A stretch of DNA of 64,000 nt from the NCBI RefSeq assembly GCF_000768705.1, contig NZ_AVPJ01000017.1, positions 1 to 64,000 of the forward strand, written 5' to 3'. Source of the stretch: Knoellia sinensis KCTC 19936. GTDB taxonomy: Bacteria; Actinomycetota; Actinomycetes; Actinomycetales; Dermatophilaceae. Positions 32,732 to 40,401 of this stretch are shown one piece after another. How positions within the stretch are numbered: position 1 is the stretch's first letter; the number at the start of each line of letters is the position of its first letter. The notes under the pieces are model-generated. The model was not told where the DNA came from. It saw only the letters and a program-made list of their open reading frames with translations, and ran no database searches. The position numbers and the translations under genes are program-made.

Positions 32732-34191
32732 TGACCAGCACGCCCGCGTCCCGAGCCGTGGTCGAGCGGCTGGAGGCAATGCCCCTGCGCGTGCGACTCG
32801 TGGCCATCGTCCTGGTCGTCCTCACGGGTGCCCTGCTGTTCACGAACCTCATGACGGCCTACCTCACGCAACGTGACCTCATGGGGCGCGTTGACGCCGA
32901 GCTCAAGGGCGTGGCAGAACCCGTTGCGCGACAGGCACTTGGGGACTTGCGCCGCGATGCCGACGTGACACCCACCAACTACGCCTTCGCCCTCATCCCG
33001 GTCAATGGCGGCCAGCAAACGACGGTGAACCCGACCGGTGAATCCATCCGCCCCGACCTCCCCCAACTGACGCTCGAAGACGTGCGAGTCGAGAAGGGCC
33101 AGCCCTTCACGGTCGGGTCGAGGGATGGTGACCTCTCATGGCGCTTCATCGCCGGCACCGTCAATGAGGGCCAGGCGATCTTCGCTGTCGGCGTTCCACT
33201 GCGCACCGTCAAGCAGACGGTGACGCGACTCCTCGTGACGACGGGATTGCTCAGCGCTCTGGTCCTCGCCGGATCCGCACTGCTGGGTTGGTATGCCGTC
33301 CGCCGGGCTTTCCGTCCCCTCTCCGAGATCGAGGACACCGCCGCTGCGATCGCCGGTGGCGACCTCACGAGGCGAATGCCAGTGCGGGAGGCCGACGACG
33401 AGGTGACGTCCCTGTCACGCAGCCTCAACGCCATGCTCGCCCAGATCGAGGCCTCGTTCGCCGTCCGAGAGGCGTCCGAGGATCGCATGCGGCAGTTCGT
33501 CGCCGACGCCAGCCATGAGCTGCGCACCCCCCTGGCGACCGTGCGCGGCTACGCCGAGTTGCACCGGCAGGGCGCCATCTCGAGCCCCGCCGACACGAGC
33601 GCCGCGATGGAGCGCATCGAGTCGGAGTCTGGCCGCATGAGCGGACTCGTCGAGGACCTGCTCACCCTGGCCCGTCTCGACGAGGAGCCGACGGCCTCGA
33701 TGGGCGAGGTCGACCTCACCGTCCTCGCCGCCGACGCCACGGCCGACGCTCGTGTCCGAGCCCCCGAACGTCGCATCACGTTGGTCGGCCTCGCCGGTCC
33801 GCTGTCGGCCACCCCCGTCTGGGGATCCGAGGCTCGACTCCGTCAGGTGGTGACCAACCTCGTCGCCAACGCCATGCGGCATACGCCTCAGGGGACGTCC
33901 ATCGAACTGGCCGTGGGCACAGACGGCACTGACGGTGTCGTCGAAGTCCGCGACCACGGCGAAGGAATCCCTTCTGGCACAGCACATCGCGTCTTCGAGC
34001 GCTTCTACCGCTCCGACCCCTCACGCGGTCGCATCGCCGGCGGCGGGAATGGGCTCGGACTCGCAATCGTGGCCGCCATCGTGGCCGCCCATCACGGCCG
34101 AGTGGGTGTCCAGGAGACGGCCGGCGGAGGAGCAACCTTTGTGATCCGCATTCCCACAGGCGGCTCACAGCCTCGACCCAGCACCCCTTGA
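32731..34191 (+). CDS. Sensor histidine kinase (MprB-like)
   Basis: The 486-residue kinase has TM1 (about 22-43), an extracytoplasmic sensor loop (44-160), TM2 (166-188), HAMP (190-242), dimerisation helix with phospho-accepting His262 in FVADASHELRTPLATVRGY, and an ATPase domain with N box NLVANAMRH, G1 RDHGEGIP, F box ERFYRSDPSR and G2 GNGLGLAIV. It should autophosphorylate and pass phosphate to the regulator encoded upstream, with which it overlaps by one base. The sensor loop lacks cysteines and has no recognised ligand domain. Confidence 0.92.
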   Translation: MTSTPASRAVVERLEAMPLRVRLVAIVLVVLTGALLFTNLMTAYLTQRDLMGRVDAELKGVAEPVARQALGDLRRDADVTPTNYAFALIPVNGGQQTTVNPTGESIRPDLPQLTLEDVRVEKGQPFTVGSRDGDLSWRFIAGTVNEGQAIFAVGVPLRTVKQTVTRLLVTTGLLSALVLAGSALLGWYAVRRAFRPLSEIEDTAAAIAGGDLTRRMPVREADDEVTSLSRSLNAMLAQIEASFAVREASEDRMRQFVADASHELRTPLATVRGYAELHRQGAISSPADTSAAMERIESESGRMSGLVEDLLTLARLDEEPTASMGEVDLTVLAADATADARVRAPERRITLVGLAGPLSATPVWGSEARLRQVVTNLVANAMRHTPQGTSIELAVGTDGTDGVVEVRDHGEGIPSGTAHRVFERFYRSDPSRGRIAGGGNGLGLAIVAAIVAAHHGRVGVQETAGGGATFVIRIPTGGSQPRPSTP

Positions 34192-34238
34192 GGTCAAGGC
34201 ACTTGAGTGGGCCGTGCCAGTTCGATGAAGGAGAAACG

Positions 34239-35714
34239 ATGAGCAGCAACGAGACCGGACAGCCGGCGAGCACGGCCCGCGAGGGATCCGGCGACGCTGC
34301 CCGAGACTCGACGCAGCAGCTCCCGCAGCAGGCAGCGCCATCGCAGCCGGCACGGCCGCAGCAACAGGCCGGGCCATCGGAGCAGTCGCCCGAGGCAGTG
34401 CCGTCGCAGCGGCCCGCGGAGGCCCCGCGGTCTCCCTACGCGTCGCCTTCGTCCCAGCCCGCGCCGACCACTTGGTACGGCGCCCACGAACCCGCCGGAC
34501 CGGTGTTCCCCCCGCCACCGGCCCCCGGGGCAGCCCCGTCGAACCCCGAACCGCAGCCGCGTCAGCGGCGTCGGACCGGGGAGCTCTTCGCCGTGGCTGC
34601 GCTGACCGCCGCACTCGCGTCGGGCGGCACCTACGCCGCGACCCAGCTGGGGTCGCAGGACACGCAGAACCCCTCCTCTGCGTCGTCCTCCCCCAGCCTG
34701 GGTCGTGGCTCGGGGTCGGCACCGGTGACGCAGGGCAACCCGCAGGCGCCGAACTGGACCGCGACCGCGGCAGCCGTCTCACCGAGTGTCGTCGCCATCA
34801 AGACCGACAGCGGTGAGGGCTCCGGCGTCATCATTGACGACGAGGGCCACGTGCTCACCAACAACCATGTCGTCGCCGGCGCCCGGGAGCTTTCGGTGAC
34901 GCTCACCGACGGTCGCACCTTCAGCGCCGACATCCAGGGCACCGACCCCCGCACCGACCTGGCCGTCGTGACGATTGGGGACGCACCCGACGACCTCAGG
35001 CCCGTCTCGATCGGCAACTCGGACGACCTCAAGGTGGGCGACCCGGTCATGGCAGTCGGCAACCCACTCGGGCTCGCGGGCACCGTGACGACGGGCATCG
35101 TCAGCGCCCTCAACCGGCCGGTGACCACAGAGGCCGTGCAGGGCCAGCCGCAGCAGCAGAACCCCTTCGGCAACCGAATCCCGGGCCAGCAGCAGGGCGG
35201 CGAGCCCGTCGTCACCAACGCGATCCAGACCTCGGCCGCGATCAACCCCGGCAACAGTGGTGGGGCGCTCGTGAACGCGAGCGGAGAGCTCGTCGGCATC
35301 AACACCTCGATCGCCTCCCTCGGCGGATCCGGTGGATCGAGCGGCAACATCGGCATCGGCTTCGCGATCCCGGTCAAGGAGGCGGCGAGCATCGCCGACC
35401 AGCTCATCAAGACGGGCAAGGCCCAGCACGCCTACCTCGGCGTCGCCCCGGCCAACGGGACGGCGTCGGACGGCAGCGCGACGCGCTCCGGTGCCCAGAT
35501 CCGGACGGTCTCACCCGGCACCCCCGCCGAGAAGGCCGGGCTCAAGGTCGGCGACGTCATCACCGAGGTCAACGGAGAGCGGGTCGACTCTGCCGAGTCC
35601 CTCGTCGCCCACATCCGCGAACACGCCGTCGGTGACACCGTGAAGCTCACCGTCCTGCGCGACAACAAGAGCCAGGAACTGTCGGCGACCCTGGTTGCCA
35701 CCCCATCGAGCTGA
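34239..35714 (+). CDS. Membrane-anchored HtrA/PepD-type serine protease
   Basis: The 491-residue envelope protease has a long cytoplasmic Gln/Pro/Ser-rich tail (1-110), a membrane anchor (114-135, ELFAVAALTAALASGGTYAA), a trypsin-like domain with catalytic His210 (LTNNHVVAG), Asp240 (DPRTDLAVV) and Ser340 (NPGNSGGALVN), and one PDZ domain (about 400-488). It degrades or refolds damaged exported proteins. ATG 34239 follows AAGGAGAAACG. It lies 47 nt after the kinase, so the three genes form an MprAB-PepD-like envelope-stress operon, ended by the hairpin at 35775. Confidence 0.93.
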   Translation: MSSNETGQPASTAREGSGDAARDSTQQLPQQAAPSQPARPQQQAGPSEQSPEAVPSQRPAEAPRSPYASPSSQPAPTTWYGAHEPAGPVFPPPPAPGAAPSNPEPQPRQRRRTGELFAVAALTAALASGGTYAATQLGSQDTQNPSSASSSPSLGRGSGSAPVTQGNPQAPNWTATAAAVSPSVVAIKTDSGEGSGVIIDDEGHVLTNNHVVAGARELSVTLTDGRTFSADIQGTDPRTDLAVVTIGDAPDDLRPVSIGNSDDLKVGDPVMAVGNPLGLAGTVTTGIVSALNRPVTTEAVQGQPQQQNPFGNRIPGQQQGGEPVVTNAIQTSAAINPGNSGGALVNASGELVGINTSIASLGGSGGSSGNIGIGFAIPVKEAASIADQLIKTGKAQHAYLGVAPANGTASDGSATRSGAQIRTVSPGTPAEKAGLKVGDVITEVNGERVDSAESLVAHIREHAVGDTVKLTVLRDNKSQELSATLVATPSS

Positions 35715-35774
35715 TCACCGGCTCGAACCCCGTCTGACACTCAGAAGGGCACGCCACCACCTGAGTGATGCGGT

Positions 35775-35805
35775 GAGTACCCCGACTCATGGAGTCGGGG
35801 TACTC
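35775..35805 (+). terminator. Terminator after the HtrA gene
   Basis: Perfect 14-bp hairpin GAGTACCCCGACTC, loop ATG, 60 bp past the stop and just before the DUF2339 start. Confidence 0.75.
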
Positions 35806-35824
35806 GTCGTTCCATGCTGAGTCC

Positions 35825-37696
35825 ATGAGCACTCAGCTGCAGGACGTGCGGCGCCTCGAAGTCGAGTTCGCCGATGCGATGAACCGGATGTATGCCGTGG
35901 GCAACGGGCTCGCCCGGATGCGCGCCTCCCTCGAGATGGACTCGTCGACCGCACCTGTGGCGGCCAGCCCGATGACCACCGCCACCGCGCCCGAGCCGAC
36001 CCCCCAGCCCGCGCCGCACGCCGCAACCAGCCCCGCGACCGTGCCTGCGCCCAGTGCCCCGGCGCCCACGGCCAGCCCCGCGCGTGCCGCCTTCCCCACC
36101 CGCCAACCGGTGCCGTCCTGGTGGCAGCGGGAGGGCGCCGTGACCAAGATCCTCGCCCTCGCGGGCGCGGTCGTCACCCTCATCGGCGTGGCCATGCTCC
36201 TCGCCCTCGCGATGCAGCAGGGATGGTTCGTCCCCGAGCTGCGAGTTGCCCTGGGCGTCCTGCTCGCTGTCGGCCTCGTCGTCGCCGGACACGTCGTCCG
36301 CTCCCGCGAGACCTCACGAGGTCGCTCGAGTGCCGCTCCGGTCGCCCTCGCAGCCACCGGGTATGCCGCCGGCTACCTCGACGTCGTCGCGATCACGACC
36401 GTCTATGGCTGGGTCCCCCGCGTGGCCGGCCTCGCCATCGGCGCCGTGATCGCCGTGAGCGGTCTGCTGCTCGCCCGTCGTTGGGACCGCCAACTCCTCG
36501 GCGTCATCACCGTCCTCGGCGCGACGTTCCTCGCGCCCGTGGTCACCGAGAAGTTCGGGGACGAGGTCTCGCTCTTCGTCGTCGTGCTCTCTGCAGCTGC
36601 TCTCCTCGCCAAGGGAGACCGTGGCTGGCCGATGCTGGCGCTGGCTCGCACCGTCCCCGCGAGCGCCGCCGTGCTGATCGGCGTCGCGGTCTCCGCCGGA
36701 GAGGGCCAGCCGTCCAAGGTCGCCATCGTCGCTGCGGCCGCACTGGCCCTCCTCGCGCTCGTCGGTGCCATCTCGGCCGGTCGCTTCAACGGTGGTGACC
36801 TCGTCGGCAGCGCCACTGTGGCGGCATCCTCGATTGCGCTCCTCACGTCCGTCGGAGTCCACGGCGAGACCCTCCGCACCACCGGCCTCGCCCTCGTCGC
36901 GGTGGCGTTCGCTGTGGCCCTTGCCATCACGTCTCGCGGCCCCGTCGGACCTGTGCCGACCCCGCTCGCAGCGACCATCGGCGGCGTCTCCGGGGTCTCC
37001 GCACTCCTCGCCGTATTGAGCGGCGCCCCGGAGCGCTGGGTCGTCACCGGCATCCTGCTCACGGCCTTGGGGTATGCCGCGGCGGCAGTCACGACCCGGT
37101 CTCGCGTCACCTTGTGGATCGCCGCCGGAACGGCTGCTGTCGCGTCCATCGCCTATCTCGCGCACCCCACGGCGTACTTCTCCTTCTGGGAAGCAGGTAG
37201 GCATGACGAGGTCACGGCACTGCTCGACAGCGCGATCGCCGGAGGCGTCGCCGCGCTCGGCGCCTGGGGTGTCGACGTCGTTCGTGGCGTCCCGGCGGAC
37301 CTGCGCCGCACCACGCGCATCGCGGCCCTCATCGCCGGGCTGGCCACGTCGGCAGTCGCCGTCGTCTCCGTCGGCCTGCTCGTCGGCGAGGCGCTTGACG
37401 TCCCCGCTGCAGGGTTCATCGCCGGACACGCGCTGGCCACGGTGCTGTGGATGCTCACCTCTGCGTGGCTCCTGCTGCACGGCCTCAAGGCCGAAGCGCA
37501 TCGCGAACTGGCGCTCCGGCTCGGCCTGGGGCTCGCCGCCGTGAGCGTCGGGAAGCTGTTCCTCTTCGACCTCGCGACCCTCGACGGTGTGTGGCGGGTG
37601 GTGGCCTTCATCGTCACCGGACTGCTGCTGCTGGCGAGCGGGACGGCATACGCGAGGGCTTTGGAACGGACGCGGCCGCCGGCGGCGACCGCCTGA
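35825..37696 (+). CDS. DUF2339-like polytopic membrane protein
   Basis: This 623-residue protein has a short helical N-terminus (QLQDVRRLEVEFADAMNRM), a Pro/Ala/Thr linker (about 40-100), the conserved WWQREGAVTKILALAGAVVTLIG opening segment of DUF2339, and then some 16-18 hydrophobic helices to the end. A late cytoplasmic HRELALRLGLGLAAVSVGKLFLFDL and the preceding helix are the best-conserved part of the family. Function is unknown. The ATG at 35825 lies 20 nt past the HtrA terminator, so the gene has its own promoter. Three GGCATAC motifs occur within it, all read as Tyr-Ala codons. Confidence 0.8.
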   Translation: MSTQLQDVRRLEVEFADAMNRMYAVGNGLARMRASLEMDSSTAPVAASPMTTATAPEPTPQPAPHAATSPATVPAPSAPAPTASPARAAFPTRQPVPSWWQREGAVTKILALAGAVVTLIGVAMLLALAMQQGWFVPELRVALGVLLAVGLVVAGHVVRSRETSRGRSSAAPVALAATGYAAGYLDVVAITTVYGWVPRVAGLAIGAVIAVSGLLLARRWDRQLLGVITVLGATFLAPVVTEKFGDEVSLFVVVLSAAALLAKGDRGWPMLALARTVPASAAVLIGVAVSAGEGQPSKVAIVAAAALALLALVGAISAGRFNGGDLVGSATVAASSIALLTSVGVHGETLRTTGLALVAVAFAVALAITSRGPVGPVPTPLAATIGGVSGVSALLAVLSGAPERWVVTGILLTALGYAAAAVTTRSRVTLWIAAGTAAVASIAYLAHPTAYFSFWEAGRHDEVTALLDSAIAGGVAALGAWGVDVVRGVPADLRRTTRIAALIAGLATSAVAVVSVGLLVGEALDVPAAGFIAGHALATVLWMLTSAWLLLHGLKAEAHRELALRLGLGLAAVSVGKLFLFDLATLDGVWRVVAFIVTGLLLLASGTAYARALERTRPPAATA

Positions 37697-37708
37697 GAGA
37701 CTTCCCGC

Positions 37709-38353
37709 ATGAAGCGGGAGGAGTTGTGGGACGAGGCCGTGCGTGTTGTCAGGGGTGACCTGCACGGCCTCGTCTCCGTACGCGAGGACCTCGAGCGACG
37801 GTGGTCCGAGCCGCACCGCGGCTACCACGACCTGCGCCATCTCGACGAGGTCCTTGCCGCCCTCGGCGAGCTTCGGGGCGGCGCCCTCGACACGGATGAC
37901 GAGTGGGCGAGTGTCGTCCTCGCGGCGTGGTTCCACGACGCGATCTACGACGTGAGGGCACCTGCCGACAACGAACGGCTGAGCGCCGAGCTCGCCCGAG
38001 AAGCGCTGTCACCCCATGGGATCGGCGACGACGTGGTCGCCACCGTCGCAGCCCTCGTGGAAGCCTCTGCCACCCACGACGTCAGCGTCAGCAGCGGCCC
38101 GCATGCAGCCTTCCACGACGCAGATCTGTGGATCCTCGCCGCTCCAGAGTCCCGGTTCGACGCCTACTGCGCCGACGTGCGACGGGAGTATGCCGAGGTG
38201 CCGGACACGGCATACGCAGAAGGTCGCACGGCAATCCTCAGCCCGTTCCTGGAGCGCGCGTCCATCTATCGCACTGCCCTCGCCCGGGAGGCATGGGAAC
38301 CGCAGGCGCGCCTCAACCTTCGCCGCGAACTCGCCCGTCTCCACCTCCACTGA
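37709..38353 (+). CDS. HD-domain metal-dependent phosphohydrolase
   Basis: The 214-residue cytoplasmic protein matches the predicted HD-phosphohydrolase family with YHDLRHLDEVLAALGEL near residue 37 and the HD doublet in LAAWFHDAIYD at about 74. Further ligands are likely in LVEASATHDV and FHDADLWILAAP. Substrate is unknown; a nucleotide or phospho-metabolite is usual. It begins 12 nt after the DUF2339 gene, suggesting co-transcription. It ends 3 nt before a palindrome shared with the convergent DedA gene. Confidence 0.8.
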   Translation: MKREELWDEAVRVVRGDLHGLVSVREDLERRWSEPHRGYHDLRHLDEVLAALGELRGGALDTDDEWASVVLAAWFHDAIYDVRAPADNERLSAELAREALSPHGIGDDVVATVAALVEASATHDVSVSSGPHAAFHDADLWILAAPESRFDAYCADVRREYAEVPDTAYAEGRTAILSPFLERASIYRTALAREAWEPQARLNLRRELARLHLH

Positions 38354-38355
38354 TT

Positions 38356-38409
38356 CCGCAACGTCAGCGTCAACGGTCGTGAGAGGAGCCGTTCACGCTG
38401 ACGTTGCGG
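38356..38409. repeat. Palindrome, AACGTCAGCGT family copy 1, overlapping dedA
   Basis: 21-nt arms (38356-38376, 38389-38409; CCGCAACGTCAGCGTCAACG...) pair with one mismatch around a 12-nt loop. The right part encodes the last 13 residues of the DedA protein. A relative lies at 45858-45905. Confidence 0.8.
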
Positions 38410-39002
38410 CGCGGGTGGGCGCGGCTGAGGAGGCGGTCGACGATGAGTCCGAGGGTTGCGGCGAAGGCGATGCCGGCAACCGCGCCCAGCAGGGGGTTCG
38501 CCTCGACCCAGTGGCCGGCCAGGGCGCCGATGGCGACGCTGTAGGACGCCCAGGTCACCGCCGCGATGGCCGACAGGAGGACGAACCGCCCACGCGAGAA
38601 CGTCCCTGCTCCTGCGGTGACGTTGACCGCCACGCGTCCGACGGGGATGTAGCGCGCGACGACGATCGCGAGCCCACCGCGGCGGTCAAGCTCGTGTTCG
38701 GCTCGGCGGAAGGCCGACCGCAGCTTCGGGCGCGGGCTGTCCCGCAGCCGACGCAGGCCCGATCGCCGAGCAACGGTGAACGTGAGGTTGTCACCGATGA
38801 AGGCTCCCAGCGCAGCCACGACTCCCAGCGCGATGAGATGCGGAGACCCGTGGGCCGCCCCGAATGCGGCCAAAGTGATGATGACCGACTCGCTGGGGAC
38901 CGGTGGAAGGAGCGCGTCGAACGTCGCGAGCAGGAAGAGTGCCGGCAACACCCAGAGGGCGGCGGCGTTGTCCTGGATCAGGCTGGTGATCGTCTCGAGC
39001 AC
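38370..39002 (-). CDS. DedA-family membrane protein
   Basis: This 210-residue inner-membrane protein belongs to the DedA/SNARE-associated family, now linked to undecaprenyl-phosphate or phospholipid flipping. It shows the entry motif FDALLPPVPSESVI (two Pro and the Glu in a re-entrant loop), GAFIGDNLTFTVARRSG, and the second motif VVARYIPVGRVAVNVTAGAG with the key Arg residues. The GTG at 39002 follows GGGGGAG. Its last 13 codons (NVSVNGSSHDR) come from the palindromic repeat at 38356-38409, so the repeat has contributed coding sequence. Confidence 0.9.
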   Translation of the reverse strand: MLETITSLIQDNAAALWVLPALFLLATFDALLPPVPSESVIITLAAFGAAHGSPHLIALGVVAALGAFIGDNLTFTVARRSGLRRLRDSPRPKLRSAFRRAEHELDRRGGLAIVVARYIPVGRVAVNVTAGAGTFSRGRFVLLSAIAAVTWASYSVAIGALAGHWVEANPLLGAVAGIAFAATLGLIVDRLLSRAHPRRNVSVNGSSHDR

Positions 39003-39140
39003 GCGAATCTCCCCCGGTGGCAATGGCATTGGCGAGGTCTGGGGCGGTCGCCCCTGCCTGCTCACCTCAACCTAGGCGCGTCGGCGTGTTCCCTCCATCG
39101 GGTTTCTCCCCTGCGCACCCCTGAGCCGTCCGAGGGTCTC

Positions 39141-39893
39141 TCAGTGGTGGAGGCCTGCGGCCGACCCTGAGTCGCCGAGATGGCTCATCAGCGGCCACCA
39201 GTGGCGCATCGCGAGTCGTTCCTGTTGTTCGGGAGCCGGGCACCACTCCCCCGTGACGGGCGCCGACTCAGGTGCGCGGACGGCATACACGGTGAAGCAG
39301 GCGAACGGGACCGGCCACGGGTAGTGAGCGTCGGGCTGGCGCACGACGTTGCGGACGTAGCCGAGGACGGAATGGGGAGCGGACGGCATACCGAGCTCGT
39401 TGAGGAGCGCATCGACCGCGTCTTCCGGCGCCTCCCCGGCGGCGAGAGTGCGGCTCGGCAGATCGACGCCGTCTCCGTCCGGCCGGGGAACGACGAGCAG
39501 CCCGTCCACACCGTGCACCGCCACGCGGACCAGGACGGTCATCGGCGGCGCACTGTCCTGACGCGACGCGATGACGTCCGCGCGACTCCCGGAGGGAAGC
39601 CACGCCGGCTCACGCGTGGAGACCACGACCCGCTCGTGCTTGCGCTTGGGAATCCGCAAACCGCTGTCCCGCAACCGTTTCAGGAGTTCGCGACCGGCGA
39701 TGGGTTCGGCACCCGCGGCGACGACCGCGGCATACCGCTCCTCCGGCACGTCGTAGTGGTCACCCTCGAAGCCGCGCCTCGGGATGCCCGCACGGGCGGC
39801 GAAGTCGTGGAGTTCCTCGATCGACGTGTCACTCACCAGGTGCGACCACAGCCGTCCGTAGGCCGGCCAGGCAGGCGGGTCGATGAGGAGCAT
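39141..39893 (-). CDS. DUF4031 protein with degenerate Nudix-like C-terminus
   Basis: The 250-residue product starts with a full DUF4031 domain (about 1-85: IDPPAWPAYGRLWSHLVSDT, ARAGIPRRGFEGDHYDVPEER). The rest resembles a Nudix hydrolase fold: VRVAVHGVDGLLVVPRPDG then a Nudix-box region GEAPEDAVDALLNELGM, where the canonical REXXEEXG has become ALLNELG. Metal-dependent hydrolysis is therefore doubtful. The ATG at 39893 has no Shine-Dalgarno but TACGAT ends 6 nt upstream, formed by a GGCATACGAT motif. Function is unknown. Confidence 0.75.
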   Translation of the reverse strand: MLLIDPPAWPAYGRLWSHLVSDTSIEELHDFAARAGIPRRGFEGDHYDVPEERYAAVVAAGAEPIAGRELLKRLRDSGLRIPKRKHERVVVSTREPAWLPSGSRADVIASRQDSAPPMTVLVRVAVHGVDGLLVVPRPDGDGVDLPSRTLAAGEAPEDAVDALLNELGMPSAPHSVLGYVRNVVRQPDAHYPWPVPFACFTVYAVRAPESAPVTGEWCPAPEQQERLAMRHWWPLMSHLGDSGSAAGLHH

Positions 39894-40020
39894 TCCGTGA
39901 TCGTATGCCGCCCTCCCTCACCCGAGCCTGTGGATAAGTCCGCGGCCGTTGTGGCGATTTTGCCTAGCGTCGTCGTCAGTGGTCGCACCACCGGGTGCGA
40001 CGCCGACAAGGGGAGCAGAC

Positions 40021-40311
40021 ATGGCAGCCCAGTTCCAGGTCGACACCGAGCGCATCCAGGCCGCGTCCGGTGACATCGCCCGCATCGCGAGTGAGATCGA
40101 GGGTCAGGTCGCGCAGATGCTGAGCAGGCTCACAGCCCTGCAGGACGCGTGGAAGGGCGGCGCCGCCACCCAGTTCCACGGTGTCGTCACGCAGTGGCAG
40201 GGCACCCAGAGGCAGGTGCAGACCTCGCTCGACTCGATCGGTCAGGTGCTCGGGGCTGCGGGCGCGCAGTACGCCGAGACGGAGGCGGCCAACATGCGGA
40301 TGTTCAGCTGA
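40021..40311 (+). CDS. Lone WXG100 (ESAT-6-like) protein
   Basis: This 96-residue helical-hairpin protein has the WXG turn in DAWKGGAAT (Trp44 region), flanked by heptad-rich helices. Its tail, GAQYAETEAANMRMFS, contains a YxxxE signal of the type used by ESX/type VII secretion. ATG 40021 follows GGGGAGCAGAC. Such proteins usually occur as tandem pairs beside EccC ATPases; here neither a partner nor any secretion component is nearby, so it is either secreted by a distant ESX system or works as an orphan homodimer. A terminator follows at 40348. Confidence 0.88.
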   Translation: MAAQFQVDTERIQAASGDIARIASEIEGQVAQMLSRLTALQDAWKGGAATQFHGVVTQWQGTQRQVQTSLDSIGQVLGAAGAQYAETEAANMRMFS

Positions 40312-40347
40312 CCCTGCTCGCACGGCAGGTTCTCCCCCGACACCGGC

Positions 40348-40380
40348 GGCGGGTGCGACACCCCTGAGGTCGCACCCGCC
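40348..40380. terminator. Bidirectional terminator between convergent genes
   Basis: Hairpin GGCGGGTGCGA / TCGCACCCGCC with CACCCCTGAGG loop between the WXG100 gene and the convergent ABC permease. Confidence 0.7.
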
Positions 40381-40401
40381 ACCGGCTGGTTCAGTTGCCC
40401 G

